Origin: Paraburkholderia sp. BCC1884
GTDB lineage: Bacteria; Pseudomonadota; Gammaproteobacteria; Burkholderiales; Burkholderiaceae
Reading direction: 5' to 3'
NCBI RefSeq assembly: GCF_900996225.1
Contig: NZ_CAAJGL010000101.1
Location: 248,001-312,000 of the forward strand
Length of the DNA stretch: 64,000 nt
Of this stretch, positions 41,911 to 51,036 are shown piece after piece; position 1 is the stretch's first letter; every line of letters begins with the position of its first letter. A program made the translations under genes and the position numbers. The notes below the pieces were generated by a model. That model was not told the DNA's origin. It saw only the letters and a program-made list of their open reading frames with translations, and made no database searches.

Positions 41911-43530
41911 ATGCAAGAGTTGTCGCCAAAGACGGTAGTCGTCGAAACCCCCAGATCCACCATAGCCGGCCCATGGAGCGGTTGGATCGGCATCGCCGTG
42001 CTGGCCGTCCTGATCTATTTCATCCGGGATCGTCACCAGTTTTCGAATCCCCAGTTCTGGGCGGAAGACGCGACAGTTTTTCTGGCTGTTTCAGTTCGCG
42101 ATGCGCTGCTTGATTTCGTGCATCCGTACGCGGGCTATTTTCATTTTGGACCGCGGACGCTTGCGCTGATCGGATCGTTTTTTCCTGTAGTCCTCGCGCC
42201 GAAGATCTTTTTCTATGCTGCGGTCGTGGTTGCCGCGGCATCGTGCGTCGTCATCTACCGCATGGTGCGGACGTTACCCGCGTACTTGCGTGTGCTGTTC
42301 GCCCTTGCGCCGCTGCTTGTTTTGCCGGCTGGCGAAGTGTATGGGAACGTCACCAACGTTCAGTGGTTTTGCGGCGCCGTGTTCGGTGTGCTCGTGCTGA
42401 CTTACCGTGCCGACACGTTCCGGTCTCGTGGATGGCTTGCGCTGGGCGCGGCGCTGGCGCTGACCGGCCCATTTTCGGTGGTGTTCTGGCCTTGTCTCTT
42501 CGCCTGGTCCCTGTTGACGCGTCGGCTAAGGTTGAATGCTGCGATGCTGACTGTTGTTGGCGTCGGCGCGCTGATTCAGCTCGCCACGATCGCGATCATG
42601 GGCACCAACAAATACGGCGTGGGATTCGCGGGAGAAGCGGCCTGGCTGCGAGCCGTCAAAATATTTCTTGCGACTTTTGTCACGCTCCATGGCGTCAAGG
42701 CCGGGATTGCCTTCCTCGCTGTCATCGCCTTGCTGGCGTACGGCCTCTATCGCAATCTTGGCAAACTTCGCCTTGGGTATCTGCCTGCAGGCTTGCTCTG
42801 CATGACGGCGCTGACCTTGTTGATGGGGCTCTGGACTCACAAACACATGCCCGACCTGCTTAATCCCCTCGGGCCGGGTGAACGCTATTATTTCCTGCCG
42901 TTCAATTTTCTTCTAATGGCTGTTATCGCCTCGGCACCTGCTGCCGGCAAGAAATACGGTTGGCTTTGTTTTCTGGTCGTGGTGCTGCTGATATTCGGCT
43001 GGACCCGCCATTTCGGTAAGGACGAGCAAACGGACTTCAGATGGCGCGACTACTATGCGCTTTCGCAACGAGCACCGGATGCGCTCATTCCGATTCTTCC
43101 AAGCTGGGTTTTTCGACCGCCTCAGGAGGCCCAAGATTCTGCCGTGCAGCCAGTGCCGGTCGATCTATCGGGTTTGAAAGCGACCTTCGGCGAGTTGCAT
43201 GTCGACGGAGGGGGCCATGCGTTGAGTCGGGCGAACGGGCCGGAAGGCGCCGACCCGCAAATCTTTTTCGACGTGCCGTCAGCCTGTTTGAACGACCCGC
43301 ATCGTTTCGTGCGCGTGGCGCTCAAGGATGCAGCGCGGGTTCGCCTGTTTCTCGCGAATGCCGACGGCAGTTTTGCCGGACCCGGCTCGCAGAGTTGGCC
43401 GATCGGCGCAGGCGATCACTGGTACTACGACGTGCCGCGCGAACTCGACAAACAGAAGGTACGCCTCGACGTCGCGAGCGACTCAGGCACAGTGGTGCAC
43501 GGCCTGGATGTCTCCTGGGTGTGCTGGTAG
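41911..43530 (+). CDS. Multipass membrane protein, GT-C-like, with C-terminal beta domain
   Basis: A 539-residue protein with about 10 hydrophobic helices. ATG 41911 is preferred; ATG 41899 is possible but too near its AAGG. After helix 1 the first loop reads FSNPQFWAEDATVFLAVSV, then HFGPRTLALIGSF; an acidic pair in the first extracytoplasmic loop is a common GT-C feature. The C-terminal 120 residues are soluble and beta-rich (FGELHVDGGGHALSRANGP to HGLDVSWVCW). It may add a side sugar from a lipid-phosphate donor, or act in translocation; no subfamily was identified. It is 129 bases downstream of the large fusion gene. Confidence 0.6.
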   Translation: MQELSPKTVVVETPRSTIAGPWSGWIGIAVLAVLIYFIRDRHQFSNPQFWAEDATVFLAVSVRDALLDFVHPYAGYFHFGPRTLALIGSFFPVVLAPKIFFYAAVVVAAASCVVIYRMVRTLPAYLRVLFALAPLLVLPAGEVYGNVTNVQWFCGAVFGVLVLTYRADTFRSRGWLALGAALALTGPFSVVFWPCLFAWSLLTRRLRLNAAMLTVVGVGALIQLATIAIMGTNKYGVGFAGEAAWLRAVKIFLATFVTLHGVKAGIAFLAVIALLAYGLYRNLGKLRLGYLPAGLLCMTALTLLMGLWTHKHMPDLLNPLGPGERYYFLPFNFLLMAVIASAPAAGKKYGWLCFLVVVLLIFGWTRHFGKDEQTDFRWRDYYALSQRAPDALIPILPSWVFRPPQEAQDSAVQPVPVDLSGLKATFGELHVDGGGHALSRANGPEGADPQIFFDVPSACLNDPHRFVRVALKDAARVRLFLANADGSFAGPGSQSWPIGAGDHWYYDVPRELDKQKVRLDVASDSGTVVHGLDVSWVCW

Positions 43531-43601
43531 TCAATACAATGTGGGACGCAACATACTATGAGTTCAATGCGGAAGCTCAAGGTTCGGAGCCGGGGGTGGC
43601 G

Positions 43602-44600
43602 ATGGTAGTGCGCAGGTCGACTTGCGGCATTGCGATGTGCACATGCAACGGCGTGGCTTACCTCGACGCGCAGTTGCGCTCGCTCGTCGAGCAGACGCGC
43701 TTGCCCGAGCGAATTGCCATCAGCGACGACCGGTCCGACGATGGCACATGGGACCGTTTGAATGTATGGGCGGGCGAGGTCCGTTCGGCTCATGGCATTG
43801 ATGTGATCTTGCTGCGCAATGAAACGCGGCTCGGCGTCACCCGCAACTTCGAACAGGCGATCAAGGCGCTTGATACGGAGATCATCTTTCTCGCCGACCA
43901 GGACGATGTATGGGCGAAGAACAAGATCGAGGTGTTGGCCGATTGTCTCGAGACGGATTCGCATGCGCTGCTGGTCCATTCCGACGCCTACCTGATCGGC
44001 GATCGGGACGAGGACCTCGGCCGATCGTTGTTCGAGTCCCTCTACCTCACCGCGGCAGACCGCGAATTAGCGAGTCAGCAGCGTTTCTTCGAAGTGTATT
44101 GCCGTCGCAACCTGGTGACCGGTACGACGGCGGCGTTTCGCCGCGAACTGCTTGAACTCGCTTTGCCGTTTCCCGTCAACTGGATTCACGACGAATGGCT
44201 GGCGGCGTGCGCAGCGGCCTGGCAGCACGTAACGATGTTGCCTCAAAAGCTGACGTTTTATCGGCAGCATGGGCGTAACGCGATTGGTGTGCCTAGCGGC
44301 CGTTTGTCCCGGCTCGCCAAATACGCGCAGCGCGTGCTGGCGACCCCGCGCGATGTCTACCTTGCCGGCAAGATCAGTCGCCTGGGTGCATTGCATCAAC
44401 GACTTGAAGCGGCCGGAGTCGCGAGTAGCGAGACGATCGAATTGCTCACGCAGGCAGAGCGGCATTTCTTGCGACGCAAAGCGTTTAGCCGGCGATTGCC
44501 GTTGCGAATGATGTCGATAATCCGCGAGTCGCGAACGCGCGGCTACATACGTTTCGCGGATGGCGCAGCGGGCATGCTACGGGACCTGATTCACCTCTGA
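43602..44600 (+). CDS. GT2-family glycosyltransferase
   Basis: A 332-residue GT2 enzyme. ATG 43602 puts the first beta strand (TCGIAMCTCNGVAYLDAQL) at the expected place and has a G-rich sequence upstream; ATG 43539 would add 21 unconserved residues. It has RIAISDDRSDDGTWDRL, the metal-binding IIFLADQDDVW, RNLVTGTTAAFRREL, and WIHDEWLAACAAAW with the catalytic-region ED/DE acidic pair. Such enzymes, often annotated as rhamnosyl- or general O-antigen transferases, act in the cytoplasm on lipid-linked chains. Its donor could be dTDP-L-rhamnose from the nearby rml genes, but this is not shown by sequence. Confidence 0.85.
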   Translation: MVVRRSTCGIAMCTCNGVAYLDAQLRSLVEQTRLPERIAISDDRSDDGTWDRLNVWAGEVRSAHGIDVILLRNETRLGVTRNFEQAIKALDTEIIFLADQDDVWAKNKIEVLADCLETDSHALLVHSDAYLIGDRDEDLGRSLFESLYLTAADRELASQQRFFEVYCRRNLVTGTTAAFRRELLELALPFPVNWIHDEWLAACAAAWQHVTMLPQKLTFYRQHGRNAIGVPSGRLSRLAKYAQRVLATPRDVYLAGKISRLGALHQRLEAAGVASSETIELLTQAERHFLRRKAFSRRLPLRMMSIIRESRTRGYIRFADGAAGMLRDLIHL

Positions 44601-44688
44601 TGGTGTAACCTTCCGACAGGCGCGGGTCACGCCCGAGCTGTCTGCTACCATAGGTTTTCCATCGTTGCACACACGAGGTGCCGATAGC

Positions 44689-45804
44689 ATGGACAGACGA
44701 GCGGCGGTTCTCAAATTTCTTACAAAAGACATGAGGGGCCTGGAGATCGGTCCATGGTACAACCCGCTGGCCCCGAAGGCAGAGGGCTATAACTGTCTGG
44801 TGCTCGATGTCTTCGATCTGGAAACGCTGAGGGCACGCGCCCGAAGTTTCCCGAATATCCCGGTCACGCACTGGGACAAGATTGAAGAAGTGGATGTGCT
44901 GGGTTCGTCCACCCATATCGACCAGTTGATCGAAGCGCGCGGTGAATTGGGAACATTCGATTATATCGTTTCCTCACACAATTTCGAACATCTGCCCAAC
45001 CCGATACGCTTTTTGCGAGGCTGTGCAAAAGTACTCAAGCCTGGCGGCATCATCTCGATGGCGATGCCGGATCGCCGGGCGTGCTTCGACTACTTCAGAC
45101 CCGTCACCACATTATCTTCGTGGATCACGGCGTTTCTCGCGGACGCGAGCCGTCCAAGTCCGGCCCAATATTTCGACATGGTGACGTGCACCAGTTTTTT
45201 CGACACTGGAGATGATAAGACCATTTCCTTCTACCGGGGGGTGGATCCCGACAAGGTGTCGACGCCATTGCGCCTCGATGAATCGTTGGCCGAGTGGAAA
45301 GACGAATCGCGGGACGGGGAATATTTCGATTCACACTGCTCGGTGTTCACCCCGTCGTCATTTGAATTGTTGATCCGCGATGTGGCCTATCTCAACCTGG
45401 CTCCGTTTGAAGTGATCGAGATATTCGATTCCCCCGAGGTGGACTTTTACGCTCACCTTCGTTTAAACGATTCCAAAGAGGTGTTGCGACCGGAAGGCTA
45501 TGAGTCGTTTCGCGACGCATTGTTACATCGAATACTCGAAGAGGCGGCCGAAACATCCATCTCGCAGCAGCGGGTGCAGGCGTTGCAGCACGAGGCTGTC
45601 ACTTTGCGCGAGCGGGTTGACGCTCAGCAGCGAAAAAATTCTGGACTGGAGGACCAACTCGAGCGCAGACGCGCCGAGGTCGAACGGCTGGCTGAGAGAG
45701 GGCGCTTGCTCGAAGATGAACTGCGTGCGATACGCGCGTCGACGAGTTGGCGTTTAACTTCACCGATACGGAGTGTAATCGGCAGGCTTCGTAAGTCTTC
45801 TTAG
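44689..45804 (+). CDS. SAM-dependent methyltransferase with C-terminal coiled coil
   Basis: A 371-residue protein starting at ATG 44689. The N-terminal methyltransferase has GLEIGPWYNPLAPKAEGYN, FDYIVSSHNFEHLPNPIRFL and LKPGGIISMAMPDRR. From about residue 290 a long coiled coil (QQRVQALQHEAVTLRERVD and onwards) leads to STSWRLTSPIR near residue 353. The same motif ends the coiled coil of the 1445-residue fusion upstream. This points to shared architecture, perhaps membrane-proximal or partner-binding. It could be a second chain terminator or modify a sugar in the same glycan. Confidence 0.8.
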   Translation: MDRRAAVLKFLTKDMRGLEIGPWYNPLAPKAEGYNCLVLDVFDLETLRARARSFPNIPVTHWDKIEEVDVLGSSTHIDQLIEARGELGTFDYIVSSHNFEHLPNPIRFLRGCAKVLKPGGIISMAMPDRRACFDYFRPVTTLSSWITAFLADASRPSPAQYFDMVTCTSFFDTGDDKTISFYRGVDPDKVSTPLRLDESLAEWKDESRDGEYFDSHCSVFTPSSFELLIRDVAYLNLAPFEVIEIFDSPEVDFYAHLRLNDSKEVLRPEGYESFRDALLHRILEEAAETSISQQRVQALQHEAVTLRERVDAQQRKNSGLEDQLERRRAEVERLAERGRLLEDELRAIRASTSWRLTSPIRSVIGRLRKSS

Positions 45805-45825
45805 GCGCGACGGGCGACCTTTCAC

Positions 45826-48222
45826 GTGAATTCGACCAAGTCTCCCGTCCGACCTGATTCCAGACCGACATGGATAGCGTCCGACGTGGCGTTGGCGTTC
45901 TTCGCACTCCTCCTCTCAGCGCTCCTCCTAATCCCATTCCTCCCCAACATGCCGGCCAGCGGCCTCGACGCATCCTGGGGCTACGCGCTCAACGAGGCCA
46001 TCGCGCACCACCTGATCTTCGGCCGCGATCTGGTCTTCACGTACGGCCCGTTGGGAACGGCCTTCACCCACATGTACCATCCGCAGACGGATGGACTGAT
46101 GCTGGTCGCCAGCACCGTACTTTCCCTCGCGCTGTGCGCCGGCTTCGCGATTCTGGCGCTTCCGCAGCGGCCGCTGACGCTTCTGCTACTCCCCATCGTA
46201 CTCGCGACGGCGCAAAGCCCCGACGCGACCTTCGTGGCAATTCCCTTCTGCCTGCTGATCGCCACGTTCGTCACGATCGATCGAAGCAACGCGCGCCCAG
46301 ACCGCACGCTCCCAAAATCCGTATCGGTGGCCCTGATTTTCATCGCCGCCGCCTGCGGGCTGTTGCCTTTGGTGAAAGGCAGCTTTGTCGCCGTCACCCT
46401 GTTTCTATGCTTCTGTTCAGCGCTGCTGCTCGCGATCGCGCGACACACGAAGCTCGCGATAACGATCCTCGTCGCCGTGCTCGCGAGCATGCCCGTGTGC
46501 TGGACCGTGGTCGGTCAGCCCTTGGCCGCGCTGCCGCATTTCTTCATTGCCCAATTGCCCATCATCTCCGGTTACGCGGGTGCGATGTCTTCACCGGGCT
46601 CGTACCTGGTCGTGGCGCTTTGGCTGCTGCTGGCTTTGGCGGGTCTGGGTGTCGTCCATGCTTCACTGAGCCGTGGACGTGGACGTGCAGGCCTCGTGTT
46701 GTCGGTGGGCGTCCTCGGCTACCTGTTCATCACGTTCAAGGCGAGCTTCGTCCGGCAAGACGATGGCCATTTGTACACCGCGCTCGCCGCCATGAGTTTT
46801 CTGGCGCTGACGTTGATCATGTCCGTGCGGATGCGTGTCGCGCTCGTCTACGCCGTTCTGACGATGGCCGTGTGGTCCGCGATCGAAGTGCAGACCAACC
46901 ACTTTCATCCAGTCGACACGATGCTGCAACCGTGGCGCGCGTTCCAGCGCCTGCACGCCGGTCTTGACGCCCGCCTCGATTCGCAGAACCGTCTGCACGC
47001 CGATTTTGACGAAGCCAATGCACGCATACGGGCGGCGTTCCCGATCGCGAAGATCGAAGGGTCAGTCGATATATATCCGACCGAACTCGCGCCGATTTTC
47101 GCGTACGGCCTGACATGGTCCGGGCGTCCGGTGCCGCAAAGCTATTCGGCTTACACGCCGAGCCTCGATCTGCTGGACGCAAACCATCTGCGCGGCGCGA
47201 GCGGCCCGCAGAACGTGTTCTATTCGACGGACTCCATCGACGGGCGTCTTCCATCGTTGGAGGACGCAAGCAGCCTGCCGATCTTCCTGACGCAGTATCG
47301 GGTAGTTGGCAAGAGGGAGGAAGTTCTGCAGATGTCGCGCCTGCCTCAAACGCATGCAGTCGATTTCCGCAAACTTGCTGAACGCGACGAGCATCTGAAC
47401 GAGGCATTCGACGTGCCGCGATCCGCGGACCCGGTAGTTGCCAGCATAGTCATGACGCCGACGCTCCTCGGCAAATTGACCGCAGCGGTCTTCAAGCTAC
47501 CGCGCCTCTACATCGAGACCGTGTTTGACGATGGAACCGTCCGGCAAAACCGCTTCATTCCGGGAATGGCTGCAAATGGCTTCGTCGTCGCGCCGTATGT
47601 CGGGTCCGTCGACGCGGTCGTTGAAATGGCGGCGGGCATATCGACGATGAAGGTCAAGCAGATCCGGATCGTCGGTGGTGAACTGGGGCTGTGGAGAAAG
47701 ACGATTCACGTGGTCTTCTCTTCGTTCGCGGTCAATCCTCAGGACGCTGCCATCGCCATGGCCGGGTTCACCGCGCAGTCCTCGCCGCCGGCCGCGCTGC
47801 ATGAAGTATCGAGCACGACGGCTGCCTGCTATCTGGAGTCGGTGAACGGCACACCGAAGGCAAAATTCCCCGCCGGCAATGCCGAAACCGGCAACACCGC
47901 CACCATAGTCGGCTGGGCTTCTCCCTCCACCGACAAAGGCCTCACGCCCGATGAAATCTGGCTCGCCGCCACCTCACCGGACGGCGCAGAGCAATTCTAC
48001 AAAGCGCAGATCACCGACCGCTCGGACGTCGGCGCGTTTTTCCACCACCCCGAGATGGCGAACGTGGGTTTCAAGGTCAAACTTCGCGAAGCAGCGCCAG
48101 GCGCCGTAACCATGCGAGTGCTCACGATTCGCGACGGCGTCGCGCAGGACTGCGGCATCGGGCAACGCGTAACGTTCGTGAATCAAGCAGGAGGAAGGGG
48201 AAGGGCGAACGCGCAGCCATGA
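45826..48222 (+). CDS. 798-residue multipass membrane protein with large C-terminal periplasmic domain
   Basis: The GTG start at 45826 lies 21 bases after the previous stop, without a strong ribosome-binding sequence. The N-terminal 380 residues have about 11 hydrophobic helices. The first loop is LPNMPASGLDASWGYALNEAI then FGRDLVFTYGPLG, a D/E-containing pattern consistent with GT-C enzymes. The remaining 400 residues are soluble. The last 100 (IVGWASPSTDKGLTPDEIWL to DCGIGQRVTFV) resemble the C-terminus of the minus-strand membrane protein at 51037-52746. Probably a periplasmic sugar transferase acting on surface glycan. It is the last + strand gene before the convergent operon. Confidence 0.6.
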   Translation: MNSTKSPVRPDSRPTWIASDVALAFFALLLSALLLIPFLPNMPASGLDASWGYALNEAIAHHLIFGRDLVFTYGPLGTAFTHMYHPQTDGLMLVASTVLSLALCAGFAILALPQRPLTLLLLPIVLATAQSPDATFVAIPFCLLIATFVTIDRSNARPDRTLPKSVSVALIFIAAACGLLPLVKGSFVAVTLFLCFCSALLLAIARHTKLAITILVAVLASMPVCWTVVGQPLAALPHFFIAQLPIISGYAGAMSSPGSYLVVALWLLLALAGLGVVHASLSRGRGRAGLVLSVGVLGYLFITFKASFVRQDDGHLYTALAAMSFLALTLIMSVRMRVALVYAVLTMAVWSAIEVQTNHFHPVDTMLQPWRAFQRLHAGLDARLDSQNRLHADFDEANARIRAAFPIAKIEGSVDIYPTELAPIFAYGLTWSGRPVPQSYSAYTPSLDLLDANHLRGASGPQNVFYSTDSIDGRLPSLEDASSLPIFLTQYRVVGKREEVLQMSRLPQTHAVDFRKLAERDEHLNEAFDVPRSADPVVASIVMTPTLLGKLTAAVFKLPRLYIETVFDDGTVRQNRFIPGMAANGFVVAPYVGSVDAVVEMAAGISTMKVKQIRIVGGELGLWRKTIHVVFSSFAVNPQDAAIAMAGFTAQSSPPAALHEVSSTTAACYLESVNGTPKAKFPAGNAETGNTATIVGWASPSTDKGLTPDEIWLAATSPDGAEQFYKAQITDRSDVGAFFHHPEMANVGFKVKLREAAPGAVTMRVLTIRDGVAQDCGIGQRVTFVNQAGGRGRANAQP

Positions 48223-48259
48223 AGGCTGCGCGCGAATGGCAGACCGCTTGCCGGTCTGC

Positions 48260-48685
48260 CTAGTGCTTGAAACTCCAGCGCTTGTGCCCGATGTAGCTCG
48301 TAAACACCGGCACCGCGACGCCCACTGCATGCGCAAGATCGCGCGCATGCCAGGTCATGCCCATGCGCGGAAATACGTAATACGCCAGACCGATGCTCAC
48401 CGCCCATGTCTGCACGACCGCCACCAGATTCACGAGCGTGAAGAAGAACACCGAGCGTCCGGTCGACTGCGTGCTCTTCGTGAACACGAACAGCTTGGCC
48501 AGGATGAACGCGGTGATCATCCCCGTGATATACGCGACCACGATCGCGGCCGAGTACGGCATCCAGATGTTGTAGACGATCCGGCTGCCCCAGTTGACCG
48601 CCGCGGCAAAGCCGCCGGTCAACAGGAACAGCAGAAAGCTCTTCGAGACGAACGTACGCTTGACGACCGCGTGGGCTCGCGTCAT
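48260..48685 (-). CDS. GtrA-family membrane protein
   Basis: A 141-residue, four-helix protein of the GtrA family, start ATG 48685. FLLFLLTGGFAAAVNWGSRIVY, AAIVVAYITGMITAFILAKLFVF and the ending HAVGVAVPVFTSYIGHKRWSF are family hallmarks. GtrA proteins are linked to movement of polyprenyl-phosphate sugars across the membrane. In mycobacteria a GtrA protein (Rv3789) is encoded next to DprE1 and DprE2. Here it is the last gene of the operon that holds the DprE1, DprE2 and UbiA homologues, which supports a similar job with polyprenyl-phosphoryl-arabinose. The start overlaps the flavoprotein gene by four bases. Confidence 0.88.
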   Translation of the reverse strand: MTRAHAVVKRTFVSKSFLLFLLTGGFAAAVNWGSRIVYNIWMPYSAAIVVAYITGMITAFILAKLFVFTKSTQSTGRSVFFFTLVNLVAVVQTWAVSIGLAYYVFPRMGMTWHARDLAHAVGVAVPVFTSYIGHKRWSFKH

Positions 48686-49965
48686 ATCATCCTCGCCATC
48701 TTGCGCGAAAGTCCGATGCTCTCCGAAATGCCGCGATCTTCGGGGTAGTAGTACGAGGTATCGGCCACGAGCAGACCTTCAACCGGCAACTGGATCGGCG
48801 GCAGACGGTCGAGATAGCCCGGCTCGCAGATCGGCTGGGCAAAGCGATAGCGGCTTGCGCGCACGTCGATGAAGTCGTCCGGCTTCAGTGCCGGATTGAT
48901 CTTCATCAGATAGCGCTTCACCTTGTCGATAAACACCGAATCCGCTTCCTGATACTTTGGGTGCTCGCCGGGAATATAGAACGGCACGTACACGACGTGG
49001 TGATCGAGCGGCCGCAGATTCGTGTATTCGACGATGCCCGGAATATCCATCTCCGGGTCGTTCGTGTTCAGCCAGAAGTTCTCGGTGACCGGCTTCTTCA
49101 GCTTCGCAATGACGCACACCACGGCCACGTTCTTGACGCTGCGGAACGCGTCGAGAATGTTGGCGGGCAGGTCGGGAATCACGCGCGGCACGTAAGGCAG
49201 CGGAATCGTGCTGATCACCTTGTCGAACGGCAGAAATTCGCCGCCCGCTTCGATGCCGGTGACTTTGCCGTTTTCGATCACGACTTTTTGCGCGGGCGTG
49301 CCGAGGCGGAATTCGCCGCCGTTCGCCACGATGTAATCGCGCATGCCGTTGAGCAGCGTGTCGGAGCCGCCTTCGAGGAAGCCGAGTTTCTCGTGAAAGA
49401 GGTTATAGCGCGAGCGGCCGATGCGGCGGATGCGGCTCCAGATCCACGCGGCGGACAGGTTGTCGGCGTAGTCGTAGAACTTGTAGTCGAACAGACGGCG
49501 CCACAATACTTCCCACGCTTCGTCACCGATCCAGCGGCGAATCCAGCCGGTCGCCTCGACATGATCGAGCGGCTTCCAGTCATTGCGTTTGGTCGACAGG
49601 AACGCATGCAGGCCGTAGCGGAACTTGGCTTGCAGGCTGAGGCCCTTGAACTTGAGCAGCGCCATCGGGTTGCCCCACGGCTGCACACGGTTCTGGTAGA
49701 AGTAGCCCATCTTCGTTTCGCGCCACTGCATCTTTTCTTCGATGCCAAGCTCGCGCAGCACTTCAAAGAACGCGTGATCGGAGATCGCGTGGAAGTGGTA
49801 GTAACGTTCGATCGACAGGCCGCCGAAATCGAAGCATGCGGCCATCCCGCCGACGCGGTCGTCGGCTTCGAAAATGATCGGCTTGCGCCCGTCCTTGACT
49901 AGCTGGTACGCGGCGCCGAGACCCATTGGGCCGGCGCCCAGCACTGCAATGCGTTCTGTGCTCAT
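48682..49965 (-). CDS. FAD-dependent amine-oxidase/protoporphyrinogen oxidase-like protein
   Basis: A 427-residue flavoprotein, start ATG 49965. The dinucleotide-binding motif is IAVLGAGPMGLGAAYQL (residues 6-22), followed by FEADDRVGGMAACF, where Glu would bind the FAD ribose. The C-terminus ends VEGLLVADTSYYYPEDRGIS and the GD/AD-type FAD motif. This group covers protoporphyrinogen oxidase-like, UDP-galactopyranose mutase-like and carotenoid-related enzymes. In glycan loci relatives are often annotated only as NAD(P)/FAD oxidoreductases. The context (sugar-lipid operon) suggests a redox or ring-contraction step, but substrate is unknown. It overlaps gtrA. Confidence 0.78.
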   Translation of the reverse strand: MSTERIAVLGAGPMGLGAAYQLVKDGRKPIIFEADDRVGGMAACFDFGGLSIERYYHFHAISDHAFFEVLRELGIEEKMQWRETKMGYFYQNRVQPWGNPMALLKFKGLSLQAKFRYGLHAFLSTKRNDWKPLDHVEATGWIRRWIGDEAWEVLWRRLFDYKFYDYADNLSAAWIWSRIRRIGRSRYNLFHEKLGFLEGGSDTLLNGMRDYIVANGGEFRLGTPAQKVVIENGKVTGIEAGGEFLPFDKVISTIPLPYVPRVIPDLPANILDAFRSVKNVAVVCVIAKLKKPVTENFWLNTNDPEMDIPGIVEYTNLRPLDHHVVYVPFYIPGEHPKYQEADSVFIDKVKRYLMKINPALKPDDFIDVRASRYRFAQPICEPGYLDRLPPIQLPVEGLLVADTSYYYPEDRGISESIGLSRKMARMI

Positions 49966-49978
49966 TGTGTTTGTCCGC

Positions 49979-50917
49979 TCAGAATTCCAGGGCGATATGG
50001 CTATAGGTCGGGTCGTTGAACGTCTCGTCCATCGCCTTCGCGAACGGGGTCGCGCGAATCTTGAAGATGCCTTCCCAATCGATCACTTCGAACTCGTCGC
50101 CGGCGGTCAGCGCTTTCAGTTGATCGGCGGTGAACGGCGGGTTCTTGTCGACCAGCGCGTAGATCTTCAGCAGCACGTAGAACAGGCCGTACGGAATGCG
50201 CACGATCGCGCAGCGCGCGCGGGTGGCGCGCTTGATCTGGCGAATGATGTCGATATAGTCGACCTGCTCGAGGCCGGTAATATTGAACGCCCGTCCCTTG
50301 ATGCGAGATTCTATGCAACTGATGATCACGTTGCAGAAGTCGCCCACATAGAGCGGTTGACGCATATAGCGGCCGCTGCCAGGAATCGGGAACACCGGCA
50401 CACGATGCATGAAGCGCGACAGCCAGCCGAGATGCTTGCGGTCGAACCAGCCGAACATCAGCGTGGGACGCAGCACGACGCATTCGATGCCCGAGGCGAG
50501 CACGATCTCTTCCTGCTCGCGTTTCGTGTCGGTATAGAAATCCTCGCCGACCGAATTAACGACCGACGAACTGATGTGCACCGTATACGGAATGTCGTAA
50601 CGCTTGATGACCGCGAGCACGTTGCGCGTGGCGGTAATGTTGTTGCGGATGAACGGATCGAGCGTCGGCGCGCCGATCTGGGCCTGCAACATCACCACCA
50701 GGTCCGCGCCTTCGAAGTGCTGTTCCCAGCCGCCCGGCTCGGCGAGATCGGCGTAGATCACCGTGACGTCGGGATGGACCTTGCGGAGCACTTCGATATT
50801 GGCCTTGTGCTTGTCCAGCACGACCAGGTTCGAATACCCGCGCGCTTTCAGTCGCGCGACGAGGTTCTGGCCGACGAGGCCGGCGCCGCCTGGAAGAAGG
50901 ATGCGGGTTTGGTTCAT
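49979..50917 (-). CDS. NAD(P)-dependent epimerase/dehydratase
   Basis: A 312-residue extended SDR, start ATG 50917. The cofactor loop is ILLPGGAGLVGQNLVARL, HISSSVVNSVGEDF precedes the Y-TDT-K catalytic pair, and RQPLYVGDFCNVIISC and RAFNITGLEQVDYIDI are typical nucleotide-sugar or sugar-lipid epimerase segments. It belongs to the same operon as the DprE-like genes, 119 bases after the membrane-protein gene and 13 bases before the flavoprotein. Its role could be to make or modify the sugar donor. The exact reaction cannot be deduced. Confidence 0.82.
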   Translation of the reverse strand: MNQTRILLPGGAGLVGQNLVARLKARGYSNLVVLDKHKANIEVLRKVHPDVTVIYADLAEPGGWEQHFEGADLVVMLQAQIGAPTLDPFIRNNITATRNVLAVIKRYDIPYTVHISSSVVNSVGEDFYTDTKREQEEIVLASGIECVVLRPTLMFGWFDRKHLGWLSRFMHRVPVFPIPGSGRYMRQPLYVGDFCNVIISCIESRIKGRAFNITGLEQVDYIDIIRQIKRATRARCAIVRIPYGLFYVLLKIYALVDKNPPFTADQLKALTAGDEFEVIDWEGIFKIRATPFAKAMDETFNDPTYSHIALEF

Positions 50918-51036
50918 GCGTTAACTCGTTGAATTGGGGTGTTCAGCAACTTTGTAAGGGCTAGATGATACAAGCAAGCTCGGGTCGCCCCGGAAAATAG
51001 CGTGAAATGAGGCGCTTGCAACAGGTGGGATTCCGG

